Below are positions 26,087-35,270 of a stretch of 64,000 nt of DNA, one piece after another. The notes below the pieces were generated by a model. That model was not told where the DNA came from. It searched no databases and saw nothing but the letters and a program-made list of their open reading frames with translations. The position numbers and the translations under genes were made by a program. The first letter of the stretch is position 1. Each line of letters starts with the position of its first letter. Origin of the DNA: Desulfovibrio sp. (GTDB lineage Bacteria; Desulfobacterota; Desulfovibrionia; Desulfovibrionales; Desulfovibrionaceae); contig JAITHT010000081.1 in NCBI GenBank assembly GCA_031279825.1, positions 1 through 64,000 on the forward strand, read 5' to 3'.

Positions 26087-26692
26087 ATGAAGACATACAG
26101 GGATCATTATTTTCTTAAAGCCAAGCGGGAAAGGTATCCCGCGCGCTCCGTCTATAAATTGAAAGAAATCGACGCGCGTTTCCATATTTTCCGCAAGGGC
26201 ATGCGCGTACTGGATCTTGGCGCCGCTCCCGGCTCATGGTCTCTCGGAGCGGCTGCAAAAGTGGGGGCGGAAGGTTTCGTGCTCGGTCTCGACATCCAGG
26301 ATACGGAAACGAGTTTTCCCGACAACGTACGTTTTTGCCGGGAGGACGTGTTCGCGCGTTCGCCGGAATGCGAGTTGCTGCTCCGGGAAACCGGGCCTTT
26401 TCATGTGGTCCTGTCCGATATGGCGCCAGGCACCACCGGACACAGAAGCACGGATCAGGCGCGTTCCGCCGCTTTGTGCGAGGAGGCCCTTGCCCTTGCC
26501 CTCGCCTCTCTGATAAAGGGAGGCAGCTTTGTGGTCAAGATTTTTATGGGGCCGGACGTTCCGGCCTATGCCGGGCTTCTGCGCCGGCATTTCAGCGCGG
26601 TGAAGTCCTTCAAGCCTCTGAGCTCCCGTTCCGAGAGCATGGAAACCTTTTACATCGCTCGCGGCTTTAAGGGAATCATTTCAGGGAGGTAA
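26087..26692 (+). CDS. rlmE: 23S rRNA 2'-O-methyltransferase RlmE (RrmJ/FtsJ)
   Basis: RlmE methylates the 2'-OH of U2552 in 23S rRNA late in 50S assembly. The 201-aa protein begins [22 protein letters not shown], then [10 protein letters not shown] (SAM site), [16 protein letters not shown] (catalytic Asp), FVVKIFMG (catalytic Lys) and [19 protein letters not shown] (catalytic Glu), so the K-D-K-E set is complete. ATG 26087 is chosen because the family starts right before YRDHYF. The track ORF's extra 85 residues are not homologous. It is followed 2 nt later by yebC. Confidence 0.92.
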   Translation: MKTYRDHYFLKAKRERYPARSVYKLKEIDARFHIFRKGMRVLDLGAAPGSWSLGAAAKVGAEGFVLGLDIQDTETSFPDNVRFCREDVFARSPECELLLRETGPFHVVLSDMAPGTTGHRSTDQARSAALCEEALALALASLIKGGSFVVKIFMGPDVPAYAGLLRRHFSAVKSFKPLSSRSESMETFYIARGFKGIISGR

Positions 26693-26694
26693 GC

Positions 26695-27438
26695 ATGGCA
26701 GGTCACAGTAAATGGAAAAATATCCAGCACCGGAAGGGGAGGCAGGACGCCAAGCGCAACAAGGAATTCACCCGCGCCGCCAAAGAAATCATCATCGCCG
26801 CCAAAGGCGGGGGCAACCCGGACTATAATACCCGTTTGCGCGCGGCCATTGCCTTTGCCAAATCCGTCAGCCTGCCTAAAGATCGTATTGAGTCGGCCAT
26901 TCGCAAGGGTACCGGCGAAGAGGCCGGCGGCGATCTGTTCGAGGCGACCTATGAGGGCTACGGTCCCGGCGGCGTCGCCGTTCTGGTGGAGGCGGCCACC
27001 GACAACCGCAACCGCACCGTCGCCGAAATCCGTCATATTTTCACCAGGCACGGCGGAGCGATGGGCGAAGTCGGCTCAGTCGGCTGGATGTTCAGCAAAA
27101 AGGGCGTGTTCGTCTTCGATAAGTCCCGCCATGCCGAGGATTCTCTGATGGAAGTGGGGCTTGAGGCCGGAGCCGAGGATATGCTGGATGAAGACGGCCT
27201 TTTTGAAGTGCATTGCCGGCCCGCGGATTATGACGCGTTGCGCCAGGCCTTTGAAAAGGCGGGTATGGTTCCGGAGAGCATCGAACTTTCCATGCTGCCC
27301 CAGAACACGGTCCCTGTGGATCCCGAGACCGGCCGCAAGGTGATGCGCCTGCTGGAAAGCATGGAAGACAACGAGGACGTGCAGCAGGTCTATTGCAATG
27401 CCGATTTGCCCGAAGAATTGCTGGCGGAAACGGAATAG
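26695..27438 (+). CDS. yebC: YebC/PmpR family protein (TACO1-type)
   Basis: It begins [20 protein letters not shown], the highly conserved family signature, and continues with [30 protein letters not shown] and [15 protein letters not shown]. At 247 aa it is full length. Members act either as DNA-binding regulators or as translation factors relieving ribosome stalling at proline runs; sequence alone does not decide. It is often found just before ruvC, as here, 5 nt upstream. GGGAGG precedes the start. Confidence 0.95.
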   Translation: MAGHSKWKNIQHRKGRQDAKRNKEFTRAAKEIIIAAKGGGNPDYNTRLRAAIAFAKSVSLPKDRIESAIRKGTGEEAGGDLFEATYEGYGPGGVAVLVEAATDNRNRTVAEIRHIFTRHGGAMGEVGSVGWMFSKKGVFVFDKSRHAEDSLMEVGLEAGAEDMLDEDGLFEVHCRPADYDALRQAFEKAGMVPESIELSMLPQNTVPVDPETGRKVMRLLESMEDNEDVQQVYCNADLPEELLAETE

Positions 27439-27443
27439 CGGCC

Positions 27444-27944
27444 ATGGTCGGACATGCTGTGACCGTTCTCGGCATTGATCCCGGTTCCCGCCGTCTGGGC
27501 TGGGGGGTTGTCCGGGAGCTTTCCGGGGTGCTCTCCTTGGTGGACTGCGGCACGCTTCTGCCCAAAGGGGGGGAGTTTTCCGCGCGTCTTGCGGATCTGT
27601 TCGCGGATCTGTCCTGCCTGGTGGCTGCCCATCATCCCGCGGAAGCCGCCGTGGAAGACGTGTTTACCCATAAAAACGTGTTGAGCGCCCTCAAGCTCGG
27701 GCAGGCAAGGGGCGTGGCCGTCGCCGCCTGCACCGCTCACGGGGTGCCTGTCATCGACTATCCTCCCGCTGTGGTCAAAAAAAGCCTGGTGGGCACGGGC
27801 AGGGCCGAAAAAGAACAGGTCGCCTTTATGGTCGGCCGGATACTCGGCGTCAAGCAATCCTGGTCCATGGACGCTTCCGACGCCCTGGCCGTGGCCATCT
27901 GTCACTTGAACAACCGCCGCATGAACCGGCTGACCGGCCGTTAG
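27444..27944 (+). CDS. ruvC: Holliday junction resolvase RuvC
   Basis: RuvC cuts four-way junctions during recombinational repair, together with RuvAB. The catalytic acidic residues are visible: LGIDPGSRRLGWG (first Asp), AAVEDVFTHKNV (Glu) and the C-terminal MDASDALAVAICH (Asp pair). At 166 aa the length is standard. I used ATG 27444 since the family starts directly before VLGIDPG; the track's longer frame adds unrelated residues overlapping yebC. ruvA and ruvB are not in view. A perfect inverted repeat spans the stop codon. Confidence 0.94.
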   Translation: MVGHAVTVLGIDPGSRRLGWGVVRELSGVLSLVDCGTLLPKGGEFSARLADLFADLSCLVAAHHPAEAAVEDVFTHKNVLSALKLGQARGVAVAACTAHGVPVIDYPPAVVKKSLVGTGRAEKEQVAFMVGRILGVKQSWSMDASDALAVAICHLNNRRMNRLTGR

Positions 27945-27975
27945 AGCTTTGTCACTTCGACACTCTAACGGCCGG
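27934..27975 (+). terminator. Inverted repeat across the ruvC stop
   Basis: CCGGCCGTTAGAG (27934-27946) and its perfect complement (27963-27975) flank a 16-nt loop; the TAG stop lies in the left arm. There is no T-run. The loop area also resembles the degraded terminal hairpin of the dispersed element that follows. Confidence 0.4.
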
Positions 27976-28098
27976 CAGCGCAAGCGCCGGCTTACGCGCG
28001 CGCGGAGCGGGCGAAACGTGTTTTCGCCGATGGCGACGGGTGCGGCGTCTCAAAGGTCATCCGCATCCGGAGCCTTTTCACTTTGACAATGCTCCGGA
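27945..28098 (+). repeat. Dispersed palindromic element, copy B
   Basis: GGCAGCGCAAGCGCCGG, the core GCGAAACGTGTTTTCGCC and the right terminal hairpin CCGGAGCCTTTTCACTTTGACAATGCTCCGG identify a nearly full copy, with a decayed left hairpin (GAGCTTTGTCACTTCGACACTC). It fills the gap between the convergent ruvC and cysK. Confidence 0.75.
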
Positions 28099-28103
28099 AT
28101 TCT

Positions 28104-29060
28104 CTATTCCCCTATCCCTTCATACAGCACGGAAGAAAGATAGCGTTCTCCGGCGTCCGGCAGGATAACGACAATGGTTTTGCCCGTAAATTCCGGCAGC
28201 GCGGCGAGGCGGGCGGCGGCGGCCGCCGCCGCGCCGGAGGAGATGCCGGCCAGGATGCCCTCTTCTTTGGCCAGACGGCGGGCAAAAGCCACGGCTTCCT
28301 CGCTGTCCACGCATTCCACCTGATCCAGCAGCGCGACGTCCAGCGTATCGGGGATGATGCCCGCGCCTATCCCCTGAATCTTGTGCGGTCCGGGTTGCAG
28401 GGGCCGTCCGGCCAGATGCTGGGTGATAACGGGGCTGGTGAGGGGTTCCACGGCCACGGCGTGTATGGCTTTGCCCTTGGTTTTCTTTATGAAGCGGGAG
28501 ACGCCGCTGATGGTGCCGCCGGTGCCGACGCCGGCCACCAGCGCGTCAATGGCGCCGTCGGTATCTTCCCAGATTTCCGGGCCGGTGGTCTGTTCATGGA
28601 TGGCGGGGTTGGCCGGGTTTTTGAATTGCTGGGGGATGTAGTAGCGTTGCGGGTCATTACGGGCTATTTCTTCCGCCCGTTTGATGGCGCCGGGCATGCC
28701 CTCCGCGCCGGGGGTCAGGATCAGGTTGGCGCCGAGCATGGCCAGTACTCGCCTTCTTTCCTTGCTCATGGTTTCCGGCATGGTCAGGGTCAGCGAATAG
28801 CCCCTGGCCGCCGCTACAAAGGCAAGGGCGATACCGGTGTTGCCGCTGGTGGGTTCGATGATACTTATTCCGGGCTTGAGCAAACCCTCTTTTTCCGCCG
28901 CCCAGATCATGGCGGCGCCGATACGGCATTTGACCGAATAGGAGGGGTTGCGGCCCTCTATTTTAGCCAGCACCGCGGCGTTGGAGTTGACGACGGAGTT
29001 AAGCTTCACCAGGGGGGTGCGGCCTATGGATTGGGAATTGTCCGCGTGGATTCGTGCCAT
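28104..29060 (-). CDS. cysK: Cysteine synthase (O-acetylserine sulfhydrylase)
   Basis: This fold-type II PLP enzyme makes cysteine from O-acetylserine and sulfide. It shows [10 protein letters not shown], the PLP-lysine region [33 protein letters not shown] (substrate loop), [16 protein letters not shown] (phosphate loop) and [11 protein letters not shown]. At 318 aa it is full length. As the last gene of the metI-metC-cysK run it could also act on O-phosphoserine or form cystathionine from serine and homocysteine. The ATG has AGGAGCG upstream. Confidence 0.92.
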   Translation of the reverse strand: MARIHADNSQSIGRTPLVKLNSVVNSNAAVLAKIEGRNPSYSVKCRIGAAMIWAAEKEGLLKPGISIIEPTSGNTGIALAFVAAARGYSLTLTMPETMSKERRRVLAMLGANLILTPGAEGMPGAIKRAEEIARNDPQRYYIPQQFKNPANPAIHEQTTGPEIWEDTDGAIDALVAGVGTGGTISGVSRFIKKTKGKAIHAVAVEPLTSPVITQHLAGRPLQPGPHKIQGIGAGIIPDTLDVALLDQVECVDSEEAVAFARRLAKEEGILAGISSGAAAAAAARLAALPEFTGKTIVVILPDAGERYLSSVLYEGIGE

Positions 29061-29123
29061 GATTCGCTCCTGTATGTTTGAAAAAAGGTGAAAGGCGGGT
29101 TGCGTAAAAGGGGAGAGGCGGCG

Positions 29124-30260
29124 TTATGCCGCCAGAGCCTGCCGTATGTCGGCCCACAGATCCTCCGGATGCTCGAGTCCCACCGAGAGGCGGACGAGGG
29201 CGTCGCTTATTCCCCGCGCGGCGCGTTCCTCCGGCGGCATGGCGGCATGGGACATGGTGGCCGGGTGGCTGAGGATGCTTTCCACCCCGCCCAGACTGAC
29301 GGAAACCAGGGGAAGGGTGACGCGGCGCAAAAAGCGCCCGACCGCCTCGGGGCTTTCCAACTCGAAGGAAAGCACGGCGCCCGGGCCGGAGGCCTGGAGA
29401 TCGTGGACGGCCTTGCCGGGATGTTCCGGAAGGCCGGGGTAATGGACGCGTCGCACTCCGGGCAGCGCGGCCAATTTCGGTGCCAGGAACATGGCGCCGG
29501 CCTGCCCGGCCTCCATGCGTACGGCCAGGGTTTTCATGCCGCGCAGCAACAGCCAACTGTCCTGCACCCCGAGAACGGCGCCGAAGGCGTTCTGGATGCG
29601 GCGCAGTTTTTCCCCCAGGCTTTTTTCCCGGGCCACGGCCAGTCCGGCAAGCACGTCGCTGTGGCCGTTCAGGAACTTCGTCGCGCTGTGAAGCGCGAGA
29701 TCAAAGCCGAGTTCCAGGGGACGCTGCAGAAAGGGGGTGCAGAAGGTGTTGTCCACTATGGAGAGGATGCCGCGCTGCGCGGCCAGTTGCGCGATGAAGG
29801 CCAGATCCGTGATTTTCAGTAGGGGATTGGAGGGGCTTTCCACGATAATGCCCCTGGTGTCGGGACGCAGGGCCGCGTTTACGGCTTCCTGCCGTGTGCT
29901 GTCCACAAAATCGGCATGCAGGCCCCAACGCCTGAAAAGGGTGGTCAGAATGCGGAAGGTGCCCCCGTACACGTCCGTGCCGACCAGCAGATGATCCCCA
30001 GGCTGAAACAGCAGGAGAACGGAGGAAATGGCGGCCATGCCGGAAGCGAAGGCCAGGCCGACGGCGCCTTTTTCCAGTTCGGCCGCGGCCTGTTCCAGCG
30101 ATTCGCGCGTGGGGTTGCCGCTGCGCGTGTAATCGTAGGCGTCCGTGACGCGCGGCGCGCGTTGATCAAAGGTCGAGGCCAGGTATACGGGTACGCTGGA
30201 GGCACCTGTAAAGGGGTCGCGGCTGGTGCCGGCGTGTATGAGGCGGCTTTTGAACTGCAT
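29124..30260 (-). CDS. metC: Cystathionine beta-lyase (MetC type)
   Basis: This fold-type I PLP enzyme of the Cys/Met-metabolism family has 378 aa. SRLIHAGTSRDPFTGASSVPVYLASTF, YDYTRSGNPTRESLE, FASGMAAISSVL and the PLP-lysine motif LHSATKFLNGHSDV are all present, with SLGGVESILSHPATMSH near the C-terminus. It is closer in style to Bacillus MetC than to MetI, so beta-elimination of cystathionine to homocysteine is the likely reaction. ATG 30260 is chosen for its GGGGAG Shine-Dalgarno, 16 nt after metI. The track's longer start overlaps metI. Confidence 0.85.
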   Translation of the reverse strand: MQFKSRLIHAGTSRDPFTGASSVPVYLASTFDQRAPRVTDAYDYTRSGNPTRESLEQAAAELEKGAVGLAFASGMAAISSVLLLFQPGDHLLVGTDVYGGTFRILTTLFRRWGLHADFVDSTRQEAVNAALRPDTRGIIVESPSNPLLKITDLAFIAQLAAQRGILSIVDNTFCTPFLQRPLELGFDLALHSATKFLNGHSDVLAGLAVAREKSLGEKLRRIQNAFGAVLGVQDSWLLLRGMKTLAVRMEAGQAGAMFLAPKLAALPGVRRVHYPGLPEHPGKAVHDLQASGPGAVLSFELESPEAVGRFLRRVTLPLVSVSLGGVESILSHPATMSHAAMPPEERAARGISDALVRLSVGLEHPEDLWADIRQALAA

Positions 30261-30276
30261 GTATCGTCTCCCCGGG

Positions 30277-31413
30277 TTAATCCAGCACTCCGGCCAGATC
30301 CCCGATAAGGTCTTCGGGATCCTCAAGCCCGACGGACAGACGCACCAGGCGTTCCGTCAGGCCGATGCGTTGTTGCACGTCCGCAGGCATGTCGGCATGG
30401 GTCTGCACAAGGGGGAAGGTTACCAGCGATTCCGTGGCACCCAGACTTTCCGCAAACAAAAAGACCCTGACGGAGGCCAGAATATGTTCCACCACGGCGC
30501 GCGATGCCACCTCAAAGGAGAGCATGCCGCCATACCCCCGCGCCTGTTTGCCCAGCGTGGCGTGCCCGGGATCCGAGGGCAGACCGGGATAATGGAGTCG
30601 GGATATTTTCGGATGGCCGGCCAGAAACGCGGCGATGGCCCGCGCATTCTCTTCATGCCGTTTCAGGCGCAGATGCAGGGTTTTGAGACTGCGCAGCAGC
30701 AGCCAGGATTCAAAGGGGCCGAGTATGGCGCCGGCGGCATTCTGGATAAAGGCCAGACGTTCTCCCAGTTCCGGATTTTTTGCGACAAGAAGGCCGGCGA
30801 TGAGATCGTTGTGTCCGCCCAGATATTTGGTGGCGCTGTACACCGTGACGTCCGCGCCGAACTCCAGGGGGCGGCACAGGGCCGGGGTCAGAAAGGTGTT
30901 GTCAACCAGATAGAGTATGCGGCGCTTCCTGGCCAAAGAGGCAAGGGCGGCCAGATCCGCCACCTTCAGCAGGGGGTTGGTGGGCATCTCCACGAACAGC
31001 CCCTTGATCCCCGGTCTGTCCAGGGCCGCGGATACGGCCTTGAGATCCGCCGTATCCACATAGTGGAAGTCAAGACCGCGGCTTCTGCCGAAATTCTCGC
31101 ACAGGCGGAAGGTGCCGCCGTACAGGTCTTCGGTGATCAGCAGCGCGTCGCCGGGGGAAAAGAGGCGGAGCGCCGCGTCAACGGCCGCCAGGCCGGAGGC
31201 GAAGGCCAGACCTCTGCTCCCGCCGTCCAGAGCGGCTATGGTCCGCTCAAGGACCAGGCGGGTGGGGTTGCTCGTGCGGGAATAGTCGAAGCCGGTGCTT
31301 TGCCCCAAGGCCGGATGCTGAAAGGCGGCGGAAGGATGGATGGGCATGGCGATGGCACCGGTGCGGGGATCCTGCCGGGAACCGGCCTGAGCCAGCATGC
31401 TGTCTGTTTTCAT
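30277..31413 (-). CDS. metI: Cystathionine gamma-synthase (MetI/MetB type)
   Basis: This is a PLP-dependent trans-sulfuration enzyme of 378 aa. ALGQSTGFDYSRTSNPTRLVLE and FASGLAAVDAALRLFSPGD match MetI, and the PLP lysine is in VYSATKYLGGHNDLIAG. AESLGATESLVTFPLVQTHADMP closes the active site. MetI combines an activated homoserine with cysteine to make cystathionine. The MetA in this window is predicted to make O-acetylhomoserine, which fits. It heads the leftward metI-metC-cysK run and carries leader L2 directly before its ATG. Confidence 0.86.
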   Translation of the reverse strand: MKTDSMLAQAGSRQDPRTGAIAMPIHPSAAFQHPALGQSTGFDYSRTSNPTRLVLERTIAALDGGSRGLAFASGLAAVDAALRLFSPGDALLITEDLYGGTFRLCENFGRSRGLDFHYVDTADLKAVSAALDRPGIKGLFVEMPTNPLLKVADLAALASLARKRRILYLVDNTFLTPALCRPLEFGADVTVYSATKYLGGHNDLIAGLLVAKNPELGERLAFIQNAAGAILGPFESWLLLRSLKTLHLRLKRHEENARAIAAFLAGHPKISRLHYPGLPSDPGHATLGKQARGYGGMLSFEVASRAVVEHILASVRVFLFAESLGATESLVTFPLVQTHADMPADVQQRIGLTERLVRLSVGLEDPEDLIGDLAGVLD

Positions 31414-31472
31414 CAGAACTTCCTTTGTGGTCTGATACCTGAGGCCGAAAGGCCATATAGCCCCGATCCCGC
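31414..31472 (-). promoter_or_regulatory. Conserved leader L2 before metI
   Basis: On the minus strand: GATCGGGGCTATATGGCC, TTTCGGCC, then ATCAGACCACAAAGGAAGTT immediately before the start. It is almost the same sequence as the leader of the unrelated CgeB-like gene, so it is unlikely to be a methionine-specific riboswitch. AT-rich sequence beyond it (31500-31560) could hold the promoter. Confidence 0.7.
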
Positions 31473-31583
31473 ATAGGCGCGCGGCGCGTGAGGCAATTGC
31501 CGCGAGGGTAATTGTATGATGCGATTGATATAAAATAGTAAAAAGATTGGATTGCTAATATTTATCGCCAAAAAAACACGGCC

Positions 31584-32024
31584 TTAAATGGTATAGTCGG
31601 GAAAACGCGGCCTGCGTTCTATGTCCACCATGTCTTGCAAGGTTTTTTTCGAGTAGACGGCTTCTAGGGCGGCTCTGGCATCCTGCCACAAGGGGAGAAA
31701 GATGCAGTGGCCCTTCAGGCGACAGGGGTGCAGCGGCGGGTCTCCTTCGCAATCCACGCCGTAAATCTGGCCGTCGATAAAGGTGATGATCTCCTCCACG
31801 GTGATGGCGGAGGGCTGCCGGGAAAGCATGAACCCGCCGCCTTTGCCCCGGCGGCTTTCCACAAAGCCTCCCTGGCGCAACTGGTTAAGGATGTTTTCCA
31901 GGAAACGTTCGGGAATGGCCTGGGCGGCGGCTATTTCCGGTATGCGTACCAATCCGTCTCCCCAGCGCTTGGAAAGTTCGAACAGGGCGCGCAGGCCGTA
32001 GCGGCATTTGACGGAAACACCCAT
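31584..32024 (-). CDS. Rrf2-family transcriptional regulator
   Basis: This is a 146-aa winged-helix regulator. VSVKCRYGLRALFELSKRW, IAAAQAIPERFLENILNQLRQGGFVESRRGKGGGFMLSR is the canonical Rrf2 DNA-binding region. Three cysteines follow (C92, C101, C107), spaced C-x8-C-x5-C, close to the cluster ligands of IscR, so an Fe-S cofactor is possible. Rrf2 proteins such as CymR control cysteine and sulfur genes, and this one sits directly upstream of metI-metC-cysK in the same direction. ATG 32024 is chosen because the family starts at that point. The longer ORF lacks similarity. Confidence 0.87.
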   Translation of the reverse strand: MGVSVKCRYGLRALFELSKRWGDGLVRIPEIAAAQAIPERFLENILNQLRQGGFVESRRGKGGGFMLSRQPSAITVEEIITFIDGQIYGVDCEGDPPLHPCRLKGHCIFLPLWQDARAALEAVYSKKTLQDMVDIERRPRFPDYTI

Positions 32025-32131
32025 TTCTGCCCTTGCTCCATGAATACGTTGCGTCAATACTGAAAAAGCCGTTTTACGTTTTTTCAGGAAGACATGTCGG
32101 CTCCGGGCGAAGCGTTTTCTGACGGAAAAAA

Positions 32132-32161
32132 TTATTAGTAAGCTGACAAAACAAGTAATAA
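32132..32161. promoter_or_regulatory. Candidate operator upstream of rrf2
   Basis: TTATTAGT and AGTAATAA form an inverted pair (7 of 8 matches) separated by 14 nt in an AT-rich patch between the divergent rrf2 and htpG genes. This is a typical place for autoregulation; the assignment is a guess from position and symmetry. Confidence 0.3.
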
Positions 32162-32347
32162 AATTACGAAGGGAAAAAAGCAAGCTTTTTTTGGGCGGAT
32201 CCCCCGGGTGTTGCGCAATATCTTCAGGCATCCCTTGACATGGCCCGCAAGCATCCTCATCTGTAGGGGAACAATGCCGGCATGCCCGTGCAAGGGGCGC
32301 CCGGGGGTCTCGTTGCAAAGGCATCACGTTTCAGGAGGAGAATCAAC

Positions 32348-34333
32348 ATGGCTAAGGCAAAAACGCATACATTCCAAGCGGAAACGCAGAAAGTGCTCAA
32401 CATTCTTACCCACTCCCTCTACACCAACAGGGAGATATTCCTGCGCGAGCTGTTGTCCAACGCGTCGGACGCTCTTGAAAAATTGCGTTTTTTGCAGAGC
32501 AGGGGAGAGGCGATACGCGATTCCGGCCTGCCGCTGGAAATACGCATATCCGTCAGGAAAGAGGAAGGCATCGTGCAGATTGCCGACACGGGTCTCGGCA
32601 TGACCGGACAGGAACTGATCGACAACCTGGGCACCATCGCCAAATCGGGCTCCGAGGAGTTCATGAAGGCCGCGGGCGGGTCTGATGCCGGAAAGGAAGC
32701 CGCCCCGGAGTCTGAAGCCGCCGCCGGGGAAAGCGAAGGGGAAGCCGCCGGCGCACAAGCTGCCGGGTCTTCGACCGCCGACATCATCGGCCGTTTCGGC
32801 ATTGGTTTCTACTCCGTGTTTATGGTAGCCGACCTGGTCGAGGTTATTTCCGTTCCCGTTACTGAGGGCGCCCCTGCCCATATCTGGAGGTCTGAAGGCA
32901 GCGGCGGCTTCAGCGTCAGTGTCCTGGAAGGGGAGGATGCCGCCTCCTGCAGGCGGGGCACGATCATCCGCGCCACAATGAAGGAAGACGCCAAAGAATT
33001 TCTGGAAAAATCCCGTCTGCAGTCCGTCATCCGCCTGCATTCCAATTTTCTGCCCTTTCCCGTTTTTTTGGAGGACGAGCGGATAAATACCACGCCGGCC
33101 TTGTGGCGCGAGCCGAAATTTTCCGTCACGCAGGAGAGGTATACCGATTTTTATCAATATCTTACCTATGACGACTCGCCTCCCCTGGATGTCATCCATC
33201 TTTCCGTGGACGCGCCGGTTCAGTTCAACGCCCTGATGTTCATACCGGCCTCCGCGCAGGACTACGCGGGCATGCAGCGGGATGCGTGGGGGCTGGATTT
33301 GTACGCGCGCCGAGTGCTTATCGAGCGCGGCAACAAGGAGCTTGCTCCCCAGTATCTGGCCTTTCTCAAAGGCGTGGTGGATACGGAGGATCTGCCGCTC
33401 AACATTTCCCGCGAGACCCTGCAGGAAAATGTCCTCGTGCGCAAAATTTCCCAGACTATCGTCAAGCAGGCGCTGCATCACCTGGAAAAGCTGGCCGCGT
33501 CCGACAGCGGCAAATACGAGACCTTTTGGAATCTGCACGGAAAACTTTTCAAATTCGCCTTCAGCGACTATGCCCGGCATGATCGCGTGGCCCCGCTGCT
33601 GCGTTTTTCCTCCTCGGCGTCGGACGCCGGCGGGCTGATCAGCCTTGATACGTATCTGGAACGCTGCAAGCCCGGACAAAAAGAAATCTGGCATCTTGCG
33701 GCACCGTCGCTTGAGGCGGCCAGGATAAACCCGCACATGGAACGTTTTCGACGCAAGGGGATTGAAGTGCTCTACCTGCTTGACCCTGTGGATGAATTGG
33801 CTTTGGAGGCGATCGGCTCCTATAGGGAGCATCGCTTCAAGTCGGTGGAGCAGGCTGACGGCAAGGCCCTGGAAGGCTTCGCGGATGTGTGTGAGGCCGC
33901 CGAGTCCGCGGCGGCCATGAATGATGATGAAAAGGCCGCTCTGGAAACATTTCTTGAGAAAATACGGGAAATCCTCGGCAACCGGATCAAGGAGGTCCGC
34001 CTGTCCGATCGCCTCGCCGACAGCGTCGCCGTGCTGGTTTCGCCCGACGGCGTGAGTTCTTCCATGGAAAAGCTCATGCGCGTCATGCAGCACAAAGAGG
34101 AAATTCCCCTGAAGATTCTGGAGATGAATCCCGATCATCCGTTTATGCGCGCCTTGCTGCGGATGTACATCCATACTCCCGACAATCCCCTGCTTGCGGA
34201 ATTGCTGCTCGGCATGTTCGACAACGTGCAGCTTTTGGACGGGTATCTTGCGGAACCTTACGGCATGGCGGATCGGAATCTCAAATTCATGAGCAAGGCG
34301 CTCGGCTGGTATGCCGACCTTGCGCGGGCGTAG
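32348..34333 (+). CDS. htpG: Molecular chaperone HtpG (Hsp90)
   Basis: HtpG is the cytoplasmic Hsp90 ATPase. ETQKVLNILTHSLYTNREIFLRELLSNASDALEKLRF, ADTGLGMT, NLGTIAKSGS and IGRFGIGFYSVFMVAD form the GHKL ATP-binding domain. The middle domain shows YARRVLIERGNKELAPQYL, VDTEDLPLNISRETLQEN and the later LLDPVDE. At 661 aa it exceeds the usual 620-635 because of an Ala/Glu/Gly-rich insertion of about 28 residues (102-135) in the ATP-lid segment before IGRFG. ATG 32348 follows AGGAGGAG. Confidence 0.95.
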   Translation: MAKAKTHTFQAETQKVLNILTHSLYTNREIFLRELLSNASDALEKLRFLQSRGEAIRDSGLPLEIRISVRKEEGIVQIADTGLGMTGQELIDNLGTIAKSGSEEFMKAAGGSDAGKEAAPESEAAAGESEGEAAGAQAAGSSTADIIGRFGIGFYSVFMVADLVEVISVPVTEGAPAHIWRSEGSGGFSVSVLEGEDAASCRRGTIIRATMKEDAKEFLEKSRLQSVIRLHSNFLPFPVFLEDERINTTPALWREPKFSVTQERYTDFYQYLTYDDSPPLDVIHLSVDAPVQFNALMFIPASAQDYAGMQRDAWGLDLYARRVLIERGNKELAPQYLAFLKGVVDTEDLPLNISRETLQENVLVRKISQTIVKQALHHLEKLAASDSGKYETFWNLHGKLFKFAFSDYARHDRVAPLLRFSSSASDAGGLISLDTYLERCKPGQKEIWHLAAPSLEAARINPHMERFRRKGIEVLYLLDPVDELALEAIGSYREHRFKSVEQADGKALEGFADVCEAAESAAAMNDDEKAALETFLEKIREILGNRIKEVRLSDRLADSVAVLVSPDGVSSSMEKLMRVMQHKEEIPLKILEMNPDHPFMRALLRMYIHTPDNPLLAELLLGMFDNVQLLDGYLAEPYGMADRNLKFMSKALGWYADLARA

Positions 34334-34345
34334 CGCCGGCTGCCC

Positions 34346-35140
34346 ATGCTGAGTTATCCGCAATTTTCACCCGATCTGTTCAGCCTCGGCCCGATATCCT
34401 TGCGTTGGTACGGCGTTATGTACCTGCTTGGTTTCGGGGCCGCCTGCTTGCTCGGAAGGCGCCGGATCGGCGCCTTCCGGACATTTACCAAACATCAGTT
34501 TGACGATCTGCTGACCTTCGGCATTTTCGGCGTCATCTTGGGAGCGCGCCTGGGATATGTGTTTTTTTACCAGCCGGCTTACTATCTGGCCAATCCTCTG
34601 GAGATAGCCTATCTTTGGCACGGGGGCATGTCTTTTCACGGCGGCCTGCTCGGAGTGATGCTGGCGCAGTGGCTGGCGGGGCGGCGCTATGGCAGGGGCT
34701 TTTTCGAAACCATGGATTTTATGGCGCCGCTGGTGCCGCCCGGCCTGTTTTTCGGGCGCCTTGGCAATTTCATCAACGGAGAATTGTGGGGCAAGGTTAC
34801 GGACGTTCCCTGGGCTATGGTCTTTCCCGGCGCCGGGCCGTTGCCCCGTCATCCTTCCCAGCTTTACGAAGCGGCTTTGGAAGGCGCGGCGCTTTTTGCC
34901 ATACTTTGGGCGTACTCGTCGAAACCCCGGCCGACTATGGCCGTAAGCGGCGTATTTGCCTTGGGGTACGGCCTGTTCCGCTGTTTTGTCGAATTCTTTC
35001 GCCAGCCGGACGCCCACCTCGGCTATCTGGCTTTCGGTTTCGTCACAATGGGCATGGCGCTTTGTCTGCCATTGGTGCTGCTCGGCTGCCTGCTGCTTTT
35101 CGCCGCCTACGGCAAACGTTCCGGCGCGGTGCGCCGGTAG
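34346..35140 (+). CDS. lgt: Prolipoprotein diacylglyceryl transferase (Lgt)
   Basis: Lgt attaches diacylglycerol from phosphatidylglycerol to the lipobox cysteine of prolipoproteins in the inner membrane. The signature GRLGNFINGELWG is present, as are LRWYGVMYLLGF, HGGMSFHGGLLGV (catalytic His region) and RHPSQLYEAALEG. Seven or so hydrophobic segments span its 264 residues. It starts 12 nt after htpG and may be co-transcribed with it. It would process lipoproteins such as the CpoB-like protein in this window. Confidence 0.95.
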   Translation: MLSYPQFSPDLFSLGPISLRWYGVMYLLGFGAACLLGRRRIGAFRTFTKHQFDDLLTFGIFGVILGARLGYVFFYQPAYYLANPLEIAYLWHGGMSFHGGLLGVMLAQWLAGRRYGRGFFETMDFMAPLVPPGLFFGRLGNFINGELWGKVTDVPWAMVFPGAGPLPRHPSQLYEAALEGAALFAILWAYSSKPRPTMAVSGVFALGYGLFRCFVEFFRQPDAHLGYLAFGFVTMGMALCLPLVLLGCLLLFAAYGKRSGAVRR

Positions 35141-35231
35141 GGGCCTAAGGTCGATGCCGGGCGGGGCCGAGACGGCGGCAATCGGATAACGCCATGCCGC
35201 CGTCCGTAGCGTGCCTCCTTGCATAAAAAAC

Positions 35232-35260
35232 TTGCCAAGCGCATGGGCTCGGTATATAGA
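35232..35260 (+). promoter_or_regulatory. Promoter of tRNA-Leu
   Basis: TTGCCA at 35232-35237, a 17-nt spacer, then TATAGA at 35255-35260, ending 10 nt before the mature tRNA start. Confidence 0.65.
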
Positions 35261-35270
35261 TCATCCCCTC

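Noticed and set aside
28083-29081. 332-aa plus-strand ORF opposite cysK
   Set aside because: Antisense to an unmistakable cysteine synthase.
31414-31472. SAM or methionine riboswitch before metI
   Set aside because: The same leader precedes ruvX and a CgeB-like gene, and no SAM-riboswitch consensus is apparent.
32324-34363. 679-aa minus-strand ORF antisense to htpG
   Set aside because: A long open frame due to GC-rich codon bias opposite a clear HtpG; no recognisable protein pattern or ribosome site.
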